From Bacteriovoracaceae bacterium UBA1018 (GTDB lineage: Bacteria; Bdellovibrionota; UBA1018), in NCBI GenBank assembly GCA_002291495.1, contig DBAE01000224.1, forward strand, positions 10,245 to 20,015: a DNA stretch of 9,771 bases, written 5' to 3'. Below, one piece after another: positions 1-8,009 of this stretch (its first letter is position 1; every line of letters begins with the position of its first letter). The translations under genes and the position numbers were made by a program. The notes under the pieces were generated by a model. That model did not search any database and had not been told where the DNA came from. It saw only the letters and a list, made by a program, of their open reading frames with translations.

Positions 1-425
1 AGCTCGGATAGGACCTGAGTGTTGCCTCCAGCAGCTTCGACAGCGGCTGGAGTAAAGGGTCCTGACTTCAAAACCGAGGGGCTTTCTTTGAGCGCCCAAA
101 CGAACAGAGCAAAAAGTGCTGTGCAGGCCACTGCCGCACCAGCTCTCACCGGTTTAGAGGATCTCACCATATCGAGTGATGGTACATCTGCATTGAGAAG
201 CATGATCACGAAGACAAAGAGAACCATGATCGCGCCGGCATAAACAAAGATTTGAAGTGCTGCAATTAAGTGGGCATCTAATATTGCGTAAATACCTGCG
301 AAAGTGAAAAACACCATGACCAAGCTAAATGCGCTGGCGACTGGGTTTTTCTTTAAGACGACCATAAGCGAGAAGGCGATTGCGAGCCCCGCAAACACAT
401 AGAAAAAGACTGGAGAGATATCCAT
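1..425 (-). CDS. nuoJ: NADH-quinone oxidoreductase subunit J (NuoJ), N-terminal part, cut by window edge
   Basis: This is a membrane-arm subunit of complex I (ND6 family). It helps link the quinone-site end of the complex to the antiporter-like subunits. I translated the reverse complement from the ATG at 425-423; the frame stays open for 141 codons to position 1, so the stop codon lies outside the window. Four hydrophobic helices are visible, at about residues 5-24, 30-47, 53-77 and 97-112. The third carries the hallmark stretch IYAILDAHLIAALQIFVYAG followed by AIMVLFVFVIMLLN, which holds the conserved glycine and tyrosine of the ND6 pi-bulge helix. The start is one base beyond the nuoI stop (TAA-A-ATG), with an AGAGG ribosome site about 11 nt upstream inside nuoI, so translation is probably coupled. 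Family identity is secure. Total length cannot be judged. Confidence 0.93.
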   Translation of the reverse strand, partial: MDISPVFFYVFAGLAIAFSLMVVLKKNPVASAFSLVMVFFTFAGIYAILDAHLIAALQIFVYAGAIMVLFVFVIMLLNADVPSLDMVRSSKPVRAGAAVACTALFALFVWALKESPSVLKSGPFTPAAVEAAGGNTQVLSE

Positions 426-426
426 T

Positions 427-870
427 TTACTTATTTCCTCTTTGCTCGAGTAAGAAGTCTTTATCGTAAACTGTTCGCTTTTGCTGACTCATTTCATAAA
501 TGGTGCTGAGCTTGATCGCATCTTTAGGACAAGCTTCTTCACACATTCCGCAAAAGCAGCACCGTAGTACGTCGATCTCAAACTTGACCGGGTACTTTTC
601 TTTATCTGGGCGTTCGCCGGCTTCGATATGGATACATTCAGCAGGGCAAACTGTAGGGCAGAGCATGCAGGCTGTGCAGTTTTCTACTCCATTTGTTGCC
701 TTGATGTAGTGCATTCCTCGGAAACGCTCCGAGTAGTTGCGACGTTCTTCTGGGTATTGGATTGTTACCTTTTTCCCGAAGAGCATTTGTTTCATCGTAA
801 TCGCTAATCCCTTAACGATCTCGACGAGGTAAAATCTTTGAAAAAGAGGCGTCTTACTTTTAACCAACAT
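427..870 (-). CDS. nuoI: NADH-quinone oxidoreductase subunit I (NuoI), 2x[4Fe-4S] ferredoxin-type subunit
   Basis: NuoI carries the two [4Fe-4S] clusters N6a and N6b, which pass electrons from the NuoG chain to cluster N2 in NuoB. The 147-aa protein has two clean CxxCxxCxxxCP motifs: Cys65, 68, 71 and 75 (CTACMLCPTVCP), and Cys104, 107, 110 and 114 (CCFCGMCEEACP). The N-terminal amphipathic segment (about residues 9-32) and the RFRGMHY element before the first motif are typical of the membrane-facing part of the family, and distinguish it from a free ferredoxin. The ATG at 870 is one base after the nuoH stop. An AAGGTG site at 878-883 is spaced 7 nt from it, inside the end of nuoH. The sequence looks intact, with no missing ligand. 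Cys79 and Cys105 are extra cysteines outside the motif positions. Confidence 0.97.
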   Translation of the reverse strand: MLVKSKTPLFQRFYLVEIVKGLAITMKQMLFGKKVTIQYPEERRNYSERFRGMHYIKATNGVENCTACMLCPTVCPAECIHIEAGERPDKEKYPVKFEIDVLRCCFCGMCEEACPKDAIKLSTIYEMSQQKRTVYDKDFLLEQRGNK

Positions 871-871
871 A

Positions 872-1957
872 TTAGATCACCTTATAGTAAATGAGAAATC
901 CGGTGACGAAGATGTTGATCAACGAAAGAGGCAACATCACTTTCCAACCCAGGTCCATGAGTTGGTCATACCGGAAGCGTGGAATAGTCCATCGCACCCA
1001 AACAAAGAACCACATAAAGAAAGCTACTTTGGCTCCGAATGAAGCCAACTCAAAAAGGATGCGAACAATATCATGAGTTAAACCCTGAAGACTGAGAGCA
1101 TTCAGTAACGACGGCAACCCTGGAAGCATTTGCCATCCACCGAAGTAGAGAGTCGTAATCAAGGCAGAAGCCACCGTCATATTGATGTACTCGGCCATGA
1201 AAAAGAGCGCAAACTTCATCGAACCGTACTCAGTATGGTACCCAGCTACGATCTCAGATTCACCCTCTGGCAAGTCAAATGGAAGGCGGTTTGTTTCAGC
1301 AAAAACGGATGTGAGGAAAATAATAAATCCTAGCGGCTGAACAAAAACTCCCCACTTTGGAATAGCCAATGGTCCGAGTTGAAGCAAAGTTTGGCCCTGT
1401 CCAACTGCGATATCACCGAGCTTTAAACTCGAAAAGACCATGATGATACCTACAACCGACATACCCATGGAAAGCTCGTAGCTGATCATTTGTGATGAAC
1501 TTCGAAGACTTCCCAGGAGAGAGTACTTATTGTTTGAAGACCAACCCGCCATGATGATTCCGTACACACCCAGAGATGCGACCGAGAAAATATAGAGGAG
1601 ACCTACATTCAAATCTGCAATCTGGAAGTTAATGACTCGATCGCCAAGGTTTAATGTGCTTGCAAATGGAATCGTCGCAAACGTCATAAAGGCAGGGACC
1701 ACACAGATCAATGGCGCCAAGACATAATAAAAAGGCGTCACGTGAGCTGGGATCGGATCTTCTTTCCAAATAAATTTGATCGCATCCGCAAGCGAATGGA
1801 AAAGACCGAGCGGTCCGCAACGATTTGGACCCAAGCGATTTTGCATAAATGCAGAACCACGACGCTCAACCCATACCATGATCGGAACAACTTGTAAGAG
1901 CATGACCACGATGAACGCGATCTTACCGCCCATAATGAGCCATTCAATATTATCCAT
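872..1957 (-). CDS. nuoH: NADH-quinone oxidoreductase subunit H (NuoH)
   Basis: NuoH (ND1 family) is the membrane subunit that forms much of the quinone access channel and the joint between the hydrophilic and membrane arms. From the ATG at 1957 the protein is 361 aa, in the range I expect for the family, with about eight hydrophobic helices. Signature stretches are [17 protein letters not shown] (residues 29-43, first loop) and the acidic quinone-site loop [20 protein letters not shown] (residues 221-240), followed by [17 protein letters not shown]. The acidic residues of that loop are all present. The frame extends upstream to a GTG at 1993. I reject that start because the ATG at 1957 overlaps the nuoG stop (TAATG) and has AGGAG 7 nt upstream, and it begins directly before the first helix ([11 protein letters not shown]). 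Translation is probably coupled to nuoG. Confidence 0.96.
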   Translation of the reverse strand: MDNIEWLIMGGKIAFIVVMLLQVVPIMVWVERRGSAFMQNRLGPNRCGPLGLFHSLADAIKFIWKEDPIPAHVTPFYYVLAPLICVVPAFMTFATIPFASTLNLGDRVINFQIADLNVGLLYIFSVASLGVYGIIMAGWSSNNKYSLLGSLRSSSQMISYELSMGMSVVGIIMVFSSLKLGDIAVGQGQTLLQLGPLAIPKWGVFVQPLGFIIFLTSVFAETNRLPFDLPEGESEIVAGYHTEYGSMKFALFFMAEYINMTVASALITTLYFGGWQMLPGLPSLLNALSLQGLTHDIVRILFELASFGAKVAFFMWFFVWVRWTIPRFRYDQLMDLGWKVMLPLSLINIFVTGFLIYYKVI

Positions 1958-3378
1958 TATGCTGCTCCTGTTGCTGAAGTTCCGTGCATCCACATCATCA
2001 AGATCTCAGAGAGCTGCTTGGATTGACCTGGAGGATTAATCGCACGATTTATCCTTTGCTCACGACCTTCAAAGTTAACAATGGTTCCAGTTTTTTCCGC
2101 AAAGCTTGCGCCTGGCAAAACTACCCCATAATTGCCAACATCGGCTGCGTTATAAACTCCGATAGCGATGACTTCGACACCGTTCAGCTGAGGAAGGGTT
2201 GCGCGACCGCCACGAATCATTAATACAGCTTGAGTTCCATCGGCGAGTTTCTCAAAAGGCTTGTAGCCAAGCTTCTCAAGTCCATGAAGGTTAGAGGTTT
2301 TGCTCTTACGCTTAAGGATTTTGTCGGCTGGCGCATCTTCAGATGAAGTTTTGATGCCTGGAGTTCCGAAGTGGAAAACTGATGCGCCTGGAAGGTGCTT
2401 TGGCAAAAACTCCAGAAGCTGCTTTCCTTCTTCTAAGGTGAGATCGGATCCAACCAAGACAGTAACCTTCTTACCTGCGAGTGAAGCTTTTGCTTTCTCG
2501 ATGGCTTGTGCCCACTGAACAGATTCTTTAGGGGCGGCTGCCTTAAGGACTGGCTCAACGATGCGATCCTCATCCACGGTATAGTGATAATTAAATCGAC
2601 CCTCATCACAGATCCAGTGCTTGTTCACTTCCATGTTGGTGCGAGCAATGCAGCGATAGATCACGTTCATCTCATGATGAATTTCCATGTTACAGCCGCG
2701 TGAGCAGCCTTCACAAACGGTCGGTGTCTTTTTCAACATCCAAGCACGCTTCTTAAAGCGGAAATCCTTCAGCGTGAGAGACCCGGTTGGGCAGATATCT
2801 GCGTAGTTGCCCGCGTAGTCGGTCTCAAGAGGGCGCCCGTCAATAGTTGTAATTTCAGTGTTGTTACCACGAGACACAGCTACCATTTCATGAATGCCTG
2901 CGACTTCTTCACCGAAACGAATACATCGCGTGCAGTGAATACATCGGTTCATGTTCTTCTTAATGACTGGACCCATATCCAAGTCCAAAAACGTGCGGCG
3001 TTCTTCGGTGTAGCGCATGTAAGGGTCGCCGTATTTATAAGACTGGTCCTGCAAATCACACTCGCCTGATTTGTCGCAAATCGGACAATCCAATGGGTGA
3101 TTGATCAACAAAAATTCCATGACGGATTTTTGATTTTGCTTCACTCGGTCGGACTTGGTCTTAACGACCATCCCTTCAGTTGCAGCAGTGGAGCATGCCG
3201 TTTGGAGCTTTGGCATCTTCTCCACTTCAACTGCGCACATGCGACACTGAGCGACGACCGTTAAACCTGGATGATAACAGAAGTAGGGAATTTCTACTCC
3301 TGCCTTAGCTGCGACTTCAATTAGGTTCTGACCGGGCGAAAACTCAATTTCTCGACCGTCAATGGTACACTTAGCCAT
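1957..3378 (-). CDS. nuoG: NADH-quinone oxidoreductase subunit G (NuoG), compact form with N7-type cysteines
   Basis: NuoG carries the chain of Fe-S clusters leading from NuoF towards NuoI. From ATG 3378 it is 473 aa. In order: a [2Fe-2S] plant-ferredoxin-like domain with Cys34, 45, 48 and 62 (N1b); His94, Cys98, 101 and 107 (N5, HxxxCxxCxxxxxC); Cys146, 149, 152 and 196 (N4); then CEGCSRGC with Cys222, 225 and 229, plus Cys257 (N7-type site). The C-terminal end (about 418-460) has [20 protein letters not shown] and a later NPPGQSK, like the end of the molybdopterin-oxidoreductase fold. Between about 270 and 415 only a remnant of that domain remains, so the protein is far shorter than the 780-910 aa of Thermus and E. 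coli NuoG. A TTG at 3405 lies upstream in frame but has no ribosome site. The chosen ATG has GAGGTG 6 nt upstream and overlaps the nuoF stop by 8 nt. No frameshift is apparent. Confidence 0.95.
   Translation of the reverse strand: MAKCTIDGREIEFSPGQNLIEVAAKAGVEIPYFCYHPGLTVVAQCRMCAVEVEKMPKLQTACSTAATEGMVVKTKSDRVKQNQKSVMEFLLINHPLDCPICDKSGECDLQDQSYKYGDPYMRYTEERRTFLDLDMGPVIKKNMNRCIHCTRCIRFGEEVAGIHEMVAVSRGNNTEITTIDGRPLETDYAGNYADICPTGSLTLKDFRFKKRAWMLKKTPTVCEGCSRGCNMEIHHEMNVIYRCIARTNMEVNKHWICDEGRFNYHYTVDEDRIVEPVLKAAAPKESVQWAQAIEKAKASLAGKKVTVLVGSDLTLEEGKQLLEFLPKHLPGASVFHFGTPGIKTSSEDAPADKILKRKSKTSNLHGLEKLGYKPFEKLADGTQAVLMIRGGRATLPQLNGVEVIAIGVYNAADVGNYGVVLPGASFAEKTGTIVNFEGREQRINRAINPPGQSKQLSEILMMWMHGTSATGAA
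1965..1969 (-). promoter_or_regulatory. Ribosome binding site for nuoH, inside the end of nuoG
   Basis: AGGAG on the minus strand lies 7 nt before the ATG at 1957, which overlaps the nuoG stop as TAATG. It decides the nuoH start over the in-frame GTG at 1993. Confidence 0.75.
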
Positions 3379-4633
3379 GTTTTGCACCTCGAATATAAGC
3401 TTCAAAATCGGATTTAAACTTCTTCACGAAGCTTGCGACAGGACCCGCTGCTGCATCTCCTAGGGCGCACAACGTCTTTCCACTGATGTTGTCCGCAATA
3501 TCCAAAAGGAGTGCGAGATCTTGTTCGCGACCTTTTCCATGTAAAATTCTCTCGATCACATCTTCCATCCACTTCACACCTTCACGGCATGGAGTACATT
3601 GGCCGCAAGATTCGTGGGCATAGAATTTAGTGATACGGAAAATAAGTTTCACAATATCGTATTCATCATTAACGACCATGAGAGCAGCAGATCCCATCAT
3701 GGTGCCAATCTTCATTAAGGGCTCAATGTCGTATACGACGTCTAACTCGTCAGCAGTCAAAACTGGAGCAGAAGATCCGCCGGGAATCACTGCTTTAACC
3801 GGGCGATCGTTGAGCACACCGCCGGCCATATCGATGATCTGACGAATAGTCATCGTGCCTGCACCAATCTCGTAAACACCTGGCTTCTTGACGTGCCCAG
3901 AAATACTGATCAAACGAGTACCGCCAGATTTTTCTAGCTTTCCAAGACCCGAAAACCATTCGCCACCGCGGTTGATAATAAATGGAACGTTGGCAAGGGT
4001 CTCAACATTGTTAACCACCGTAGGGCCACCAAATGCGCCAGCTTGCGCTGGAAACGGAGGCTTAACACGAGGTTCGCCGCGCTTACCTTCGAGTGAGTTG
4101 AGGAGTCCTGTTTCTTCACCACAAATGTAAGCACCAGCTCCGCGATGAACGGTCAGGTCAAAATCAAATCCAGATCCAAGAATGTTTTTGCCGAGGTAAC
4201 CCTTTGCGTAAGCTTCATCGATTGCTTCGTTCAGAAGTTTTGCTTCGCGTGTATACTCGCCGCGAATGTAGATGTAGCCAATTTTTGCTCCAACTGCGAA
4301 ACCGCCAATCACCATGCCTTCGATCAAGAGGTGAGGGGTGTAGCGCATAATGTCGCGGTCTTTGAAAGTTCCTGGCTCCGACTCATCCGCATTGCAAACC
4401 AGGTACTTTGGTTTTTGAGATTGCTTAGGGATAAATCCCCATTTCATCCCAGTCGGAAATCCGGCGCCACCACGTCCACGAAGATTTGATTTTTTGACTT
4501 CGTTAATGATGTCGTCTTGAGACATTCCGAACGCTTTCTTCAAAGCGGTGTAGCCTTCCATCTTTCCTAAATAATAAGAAATAGGTCGGGCCTCGTCGTT
4601 AAAGTGCTGGATGTACAATGTTTTATCACTCAT
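3371..4633 (-). CDS. nuoF: NADH-quinone oxidoreductase subunit F (NuoF), NADH/FMN-binding
   Basis: NuoF is the electron entry point of complex I: it binds NADH and FMN and passes electrons to cluster N3. The 420-aa length is normal for the family. Visible motifs are the glycine-rich nucleotide/FMN site GRGGAGFPTGMKW (residues 53-65), CNADESEPGTFKDRDIM (80-96), GAYICGEETGLLNSLEGKRG (167-186), the FGGPTVVNNVETLANVP stretch (201-217), and the N3 [4Fe-4S] ligands Cys343, 346 and 349 (ESCGQCTPCREG) with Cys389 (TLCALGDAAAGP). All expected ligands are present. The ATG at 4633 has AGGTG 8 nt upstream, which overlaps the nuoE stop; nuoE ends 10 nt before. The last codons overlap the start of nuoG. 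A soluble NAD-dependent hydrogenase or formate dehydrogenase subunit has the same fold, but the full nuo context settles the assignment. Confidence 0.98.
   Translation of the reverse strand: MSDKTLYIQHFNDEARPISYYLGKMEGYTALKKAFGMSQDDIINEVKKSNLRGRGGAGFPTGMKWGFIPKQSQKPKYLVCNADESEPGTFKDRDIMRYTPHLLIEGMVIGGFAVGAKIGYIYIRGEYTREAKLLNEAIDEAYAKGYLGKNILGSGFDFDLTVHRGAGAYICGEETGLLNSLEGKRGEPRVKPPFPAQAGAFGGPTVVNNVETLANVPFIINRGGEWFSGLGKLEKSGGTRLISISGHVKKPGVYEIGAGTMTIRQIIDMAGGVLNDRPVKAVIPGGSSAPVLTADELDVVYDIEPLMKIGTMMGSAALMVVNDEYDIVKLIFRITKFYAHESCGQCTPCREGVKWMEDVIERILHGKGREQDLALLLDIADNISGKTLCALGDAAAGPVASFVKKFKSDFEAYIRGAKHG
3385..3390 (-). promoter_or_regulatory. Ribosome binding site for nuoG, inside the end of nuoF
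   Basis: GAGGTG on the minus strand lies 6 nt before the ATG at 3378. It decides the nuoG start over the in-frame TTG at 3405, which has no purine-rich site upstream. Confidence 0.75.
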
Positions 4634-4643
4634 GAGTGTCCAC

Positions 4644-5117
4644 CTATTTCAGAGAATCCAAAAGTTTATCGAGCTTTGAGATATCAAGATTCTCGACATA
4701 ATCATCATTGAGCATCATGGCTGGAGCCGTTCCGCACGCTCCCAAACACTCTTCTTCCATCAAGGTAAATTTCTTGTCCGCGGTTGTATCACCACACTGG
4801 ATTCCAAACTTTTTCTCACAATGTTCGACTAACTCATCCGCACCTCGAAGACAGCAAGCTACGTTTGTACAAATCTTGAGGTGGTATTTTCCAACCGGCT
4901 TGAGATTGTACATCGTATAGAAGCTTGCGACTTCTTTCACTTGAGCTGGATGAATTCCGATGTATTCGCCGATCTCGGCCATTACATCAGGTGGTAGCCA
5001 TCCGGTTTCGCTTTGTGCTTGATGAAGAGCTGGAAGCAGTAAGGCCACCTTGGTTGGGTAGCGCGGTTCCAACTTTTTCATCTCATCGTAGAATTTTTGC
5101 GAAAGAATTTTTGCCAT
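4644..5117 (-). CDS. nuoE: NADH-quinone oxidoreductase subunit E (NuoE), thioredoxin-like [2Fe-2S] protein
   Basis: NuoE holds the off-path [2Fe-2S] cluster N1a and pairs with NuoF in the NADH dehydrogenase module. The protein is 157 aa. It has a helical N-terminal part (about 7-70), with LLPALHQAQSETGWLP at 27-42 and the EVASFYTMYN element at 62-71, then a thioredoxin-like [2Fe-2S] domain with the ligands Cys83-x4-Cys88 (CTNVAC) and Cys124-x3-Cys128 (CLGAC). Cys89 sits next to a ligand but is not part of the usual set. The start ATG at 5117 follows the nuoD stop by 9 nt. The ribosome site AGGGA is built partly from the nuoD TAG stop and lies 6 nt upstream. The gene ends with TAG 10 nt before nuoF. 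Confidence 0.97.
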   Translation of the reverse strand: MAKILSQKFYDEMKKLEPRYPTKVALLLPALHQAQSETGWLPPDVMAEIGEYIGIHPAQVKEVASFYTMYNLKPVGKYHLKICTNVACCLRGADELVEHCEKKFGIQCGDTTADKKFTLMEEECLGACGTAPAMMLNDDYVENLDISKLDKLLDSLK

Positions 5118-5126
5118 AAATAATCC

Positions 5127-6413
5127 CTATCGATCTAGCTCGCCTGCAATAATATTAATGCTTCCGAGTGCAGCAACCATGTCCGCAATCTTCTGGCCTT
5201 CACACATCGGACTCAGTGCCTGGAAGTGAAACACAGATGGGCCGCGTACACGCATTCGGTGCGCTCGTGGACCGCCCTTGCTGACAATGTAGAATCCAAG
5301 CTCGCCATTAGTCGCCTCAAACGTGGTGTAGGCTTCACCTTCTGGCACATCAAAACCAGTCATGAAGAATTTAAAATGATGAATGAGACCTTCCATCGTA
5401 TTGTGCACAACATCTTTGTCTGGAATTCTTACACGCTTATCTTCCACCCAGATTGGGCCTTTTTGTATGCGATCTGCGCATTGAGCGATAATATTGAGCG
5501 ACTGACGAATCTCTTCGAGTCGAACCAAATATCGATCAAAAACGTCGCCGTTTTTAGCCACTGGTACGTCAAACTCGACGTCTTTGTAGAACATGGAGGG
5601 CTGATCACGACGTAGATCGAGATCAATTCCAGCCGCACGTGCACATGGGCCAGTATAGCTGTACTCTAAGCAATCTTCTTTATTAAATACGCCAACTCCG
5701 ATGGTCCTTTCGCACCAGATCTTATTGCCGGTGAGAAGTTTATCCATCTCATTAATGACCTTACGAGTGCGCACGACCCAATCTTTAACTTCTTTTTCCC
5801 AACCTTCGGGAGCATCGGCCATCAAACCGCCAATACGGGTGTAGGAGGTGGTGAGGCGAGTGCCGCAAAGTTTTTCGATGAGGGTGTAAGCTTCTTCACG
5901 TTGATGAAATCCGTAGAGGAAGAATGAAAATGCACCCAAGTCAACGGCGTTGATTCCAACGCAGATCAGATGGTCGATTACGCGAGCCAATTCACAACAG
6001 ATCATTCGGATCCATACCGCACGCGGTGGAGGCTCAATCCCTAGCAAGCGTTCAACAGCCATCGCGTAGGTGACATTATTGACCAGCGCTGAACAGTAGT
6101 TCATGCGATCGGTGTAAACGATGTACTGGTGATAAGTTCTATTTTCGCCGAGTTTTTCTTTCGCTCGGTGAGTGTAGCCAAACTCGCAGTAAGATTTTTC
6201 GATAGTCTCACCGTTAATTTTAGCTACCATCCGAAGGGCACCGTGCATCGCAGGGTGGGTCGGACCGATGTTGACGATTACGCGTGAGTCTCCCCACAGA
6301 TCGTCGGGATCGTGATGAATCGAATAATGCTCTTTTGCATTACCAAGATCTTGAAATTCTTTCACGAATCCGCCTGGGTTGTTTTCCGAAGAATGTGTGT
6401 TGTTTTGCGCCAT
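5127..6413 (-). CDS. nuoD: NADH-quinone oxidoreductase subunit D (NuoD), 49-kDa quinone-site subunit
   Basis: NuoD is the 49-kDa-type subunit. With NuoB it forms the quinone reduction pocket, and it descends from the large subunit of [NiFe] hydrogenases. The 428-aa protein carries the signature GPTHPAMHGALR (residues 50-61), THRAKEKLGENRTYHQ (81-96) and YTDRMNYCSAL (100-110). His57 and Tyr106 match the quinone-headgroup residues His59 and Tyr108 of the bovine protein, with the same 49-residue spacing. The C-terminal part has RGPSVFHFQALSPMCEG and INIIAGELDR. The Ni-binding CxxC pairs of hydrogenases are absent, as expected. NuoC is not fused to it. The start ATG at 6413 has only a distant AAGGA (13 nt upstream), partly held in a small inverted repeat. 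The first 20 residues or so are low-complexity (MAQNNTHSSENNPGG), so the exact start is slightly less certain than for the other genes. Confidence 0.97.
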   Translation of the reverse strand: MAQNNTHSSENNPGGFVKEFQDLGNAKEHYSIHHDPDDLWGDSRVIVNIGPTHPAMHGALRMVAKINGETIEKSYCEFGYTHRAKEKLGENRTYHQYIVYTDRMNYCSALVNNVTYAMAVERLLGIEPPPRAVWIRMICCELARVIDHLICVGINAVDLGAFSFFLYGFHQREEAYTLIEKLCGTRLTTSYTRIGGLMADAPEGWEKEVKDWVVRTRKVINEMDKLLTGNKIWCERTIGVGVFNKEDCLEYSYTGPCARAAGIDLDLRRDQPSMFYKDVEFDVPVAKNGDVFDRYLVRLEEIRQSLNIIAQCADRIQKGPIWVEDKRVRIPDKDVVHNTMEGLIHHFKFFMTGFDVPEGEAYTTFEATNGELGFYIVSKGGPRAHRMRVRGPSVFHFQALSPMCEGQKIADMVAALGSINIIAGELDR

Positions 6414-6429
6414 AAAAATTTCTAAGTCC

Positions 6430-6442
6430 TTGTCGCCGACAA
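6430..6442. repeat. Small inverted repeat overlapping the nuoD ribosome site
   Basis: On the minus strand TTGTC-GGC-GACAA forms a 5-bp stem with a 3-nt loop in the 47-nt nuoC-nuoD gap. Its last two bases are the first two of the AAGGA that is the only candidate ribosome site for nuoD. It could slightly reduce nuoD initiation; it is short enough to be chance. Confidence 0.25.
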
Positions 6443-6460
6443 TTGGCTACGATTAATCCT

Positions 6461-7027
6461 TTATTCGAGCAGGTCCTTAAAGACTGGGGCCGCGTCTGGA
6501 AAGATTTGGTATCCACGTAGTGGGTAATCTTTCCTCAGTGGATGTCCAACCCAACGATAGTCCATCAAGATTCTGCGAAGATCTGGGTGACCTGAAAACT
6601 TAACTCCAAACATGTCGTACACTTCTCGTTCTACCCAGTTAGCTGCTTTCCACAGCCCTGTGGCGGTCGGAACTTCTTCGCCGTCTCGCACACGTACTTT
6701 TAGACGGATTCTCCAAAGCTTTGCATTTGAAAATAGGTTGTACACGACTTCAAAACGAGGTTCGGCTTCTTCGTCCGTCGCCGTGATGTCCGACAAGAAG
6801 TTGTAATCAAACGATGGATCGGTTTTCATAAAAGAAAGCACATCAATAATTGCTTCCTTCTTCACATAGACAATCGGAACATCTGTCGGATAGTCGGGCG
6901 GCATTCGTACTTCTTCAATACGATCACCAAACTTTTGCTGAAGTGTCGCAACTTGAGACTTCCAAGTCTCGCCCCACTTAGTTATCCAGTCTCCGTAATT
7001 TGTCGGTATCGGTGTACGAATATCCAT
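6461..7027 (-). CDS. nuoC: NADH-quinone oxidoreductase subunit C (NuoC), 30-kDa subunit
   Basis: NuoC is the 30-kDa-type subunit of the connecting module. It has no cofactor and braces NuoD and NuoB. The protein is 188 aa. The family signature is clear near the C-terminal end: WVEREVYDMFGVKFSGHPDL (residues 131-150), then RRILMDYRWVGHPLRKDYPL (151-170). Upstream, FNLFS-type and WRIRLKVRV strands (about 95-113) fit the alpha/beta domain. The end is short, with no NuoD-type extension, so this is a stand-alone NuoC rather than the NuoCD fusion of E. coli. The ATG at 7027 lies 12 nt after the nuoB stop, with AAAGGG 8 nt upstream. The 47-nt gap to nuoD is the second longest within the nuoA-J run. 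Confidence 0.95.
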   Translation of the reverse strand: MDIRTPIPTNYGDWITKWGETWKSQVATLQQKFGDRIEEVRMPPDYPTDVPIVYVKKEAIIDVLSFMKTDPSFDYNFLSDITATDEEAEPRFEVVYNLFSNAKLWRIRLKVRVRDGEEVPTATGLWKAANWVEREVYDMFGVKFSGHPDLRRILMDYRWVGHPLRKDYPLRGYQIFPDAAPVFKDLLE

Positions 7028-7039
7028 ATCAATGACCCT

Positions 7040-7561
7040 TTATTTGGTTGCCAGTTTAGGTTTTGGCATGTCTCTTAGGCCGCGCTCTCGGATTTGAGAC
7101 CGAGTTTCTCCGCGAGCGATCATATCTTGTAGACGCATCAGCGCGTGAAGCACGCCTTCGGGGGCTGGCGGGCATCCTGGTACATAAACATCCACTGGAA
7201 TGATAGTGTCGATTCCTTGAGTGACACTGTATACGTTAAAAATTCCGCCCGAAGATGCGCACGCACCAAATGACATAACCCACTTCGGTTCGCTCATTTG
7301 GTCGTAGATGGTTTTCAACACAGGAGCCATCTTTGCATTTACGATCCCTGCGACAATCAGCATGTCTGCTTGCCGAGGAGAAAAGCGCATCGCTTCTGCT
7401 CCAAATCTCGCCATGTCGTAATCCGATGCGAGAGTGGCCATCATTTCGATTCCACAACAGCTAGTTCCAAACGGTAGGGGCCACATTGAGTTTTTGCGCG
7501 CCCAATTGACGAAGTCGTCTAGGCGAGTCGTCAAGTATGTAGATGATCCATCTTTACTCAT
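7040..7561 (-). CDS. nuoB: NADH-quinone oxidoreductase subunit B (NuoB), N2 cluster subunit
   Basis: NuoB carries the terminal [4Fe-4S] cluster N2, which hands electrons to quinone. The 173-aa protein has the unusual tandem-cysteine ligand pair Cys35-Cys36 ([11 protein letters not shown]), Cys101 (GACASSGG) and Cys130 (VPGCPPAPE), the full N2 ligand set. The segment [20 protein letters not shown] (residues 47-66) is also highly characteristic of the family and lines the quinone pocket. The same fold occurs in hydrogenase small subunits, but the tandem cysteines and the neighbours make this NuoB. The start ATG at 7561 has GAGGG 4 nt upstream, a rather tight spacing. It follows nuoA by 48 nt, a stretch in which I see no further gene or clear structure. 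Confidence 0.98.
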   Translation of the reverse strand: MSKDGSSTYLTTRLDDFVNWARKNSMWPLPFGTSCCGIEMMATLASDYDMARFGAEAMRFSPRQADMLIVAGIVNAKMAPVLKTIYDQMSEPKWVMSFGACASSGGIFNVYSVTQGIDTIIPVDVYVPGCPPAPEGVLHALMRLQDMIARGETRSQIRERGLRDMPKPKLATK

Positions 7562-7609
7562 AAATCCCTCTATAAAATTGCAGTAAGTTCTTGTTCAGAT
7601 GAGAAGAGT

Positions 7610-7969
7610 CTAATCCCACTCAAGTGCACCTTTTCGGAGCACATAAAAATATCCCACCAAAAGTATCGCGACGAAAAAGGCCATCTCGATGAGAAGAAAC
7701 TGATTGATGCTTAAGTACTTTTTGTAAACGACGGCAAAAGGAAAAAAGAAAAGGGCTTCGACGTCGAACAATAAAAATAAAATGGCAACTAAGTAAAACC
7801 GAACCGAGAATCGATGGCGAGCATCACCTTCGGGTGGAACTCCACATTCAAAAGCTTGGTCCTTGATCCGATTGCGGATCTTAGGGCCCAACAAACTGGA
7901 GAGAATAATAATAACTCCGCCGATCGTCAGCCCAATAGCCATCAAGATGAGTACAGGAATGTAAGACAT
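7610..7969 (-). CDS. nuoA: NADH-quinone oxidoreductase subunit A (NuoA)
   Basis: NuoA (ND3 family) is a small membrane subunit at the joint of the two complex I arms. It is 119 aa with three hydrophobic helices (about residues 5-28, 57-81 and 88-111). The loop after the first helix holds the conserved FECG with the ND3-type cysteine, and then ARHRFSVRFYLVAILFLLFD leads into VEALFFFPFAV, with the conserved acidic pair in helix 2. The gene is first in the compact nuoA-J run. Its ATG at 7969 lacks a strong ribosome site: the best match is a weak purine-rich stretch (TAGAGCTGAG) directly upstream. It sits 163 nt downstream of nuoN, the one place in the window where a separate transcript could start. 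Confidence 0.96.
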   Translation of the reverse strand: MSYIPVLILMAIGLTIGGVIIILSSLLGPKIRNRIKDQAFECGVPPEGDARHRFSVRFYLVAILFLLFDVEALFFFPFAVVYKKYLSINQFLLIEMAFFVAILLVGYFYVLRKGALEWD

Positions 7970-7993
7970 GGCTCAGCTCTACCCCTATTTCGT

Positions 7994-8009
7994 CTTTGAA
8001 AAATCAAAG
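7994..8009. repeat. Short perfect inverted repeat upstream of nuoA
   Basis: The sequence reads CTTTGA-AAAA-TCAAAG on the plus strand: two 6-base arms that are exact reverse complements around a 4-base A-run. It ends 24 nt before the nuoA start codon. It could form a small RNA hairpin in the nuoA leader or be a half-site pair for a DNA-binding protein. Chance occurrence of a 6-bp palindrome in AT-rich spacer DNA is quite possible. Confidence 0.35.

Noticed and set aside
427..870. Extra cysteines Cys79 and Cys105 in NuoI as an additional cluster site
   Set aside because: They sit next to the two standard motifs and do not form a further ligand pattern; a CPxxC-type residue after the first motif is not unusual in this family.
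4145..4489. 114-aa open frame on the plus strand opposite nuoF
   Set aside because: Fully antisense to conserved nuoF coding sequence; no family resemblance and no supporting signals.
5226..5615. 129-aa open frame on the plus strand opposite nuoD
   Set aside because: It lies wholly antisense to a clear nuoD, has no ribosome site or recognisable motif, and its composition follows from the codon pattern of the real gene.
5127..7561. NuoB/NuoC/NuoD as part of a [NiFe] hydrogenase of the Ech/Mbh type
   Set aside because: NuoD lacks the nickel-binding CxxC pairs, and NuoE, NuoF and NuoG are present, so the complex is an NADH-using complex I.
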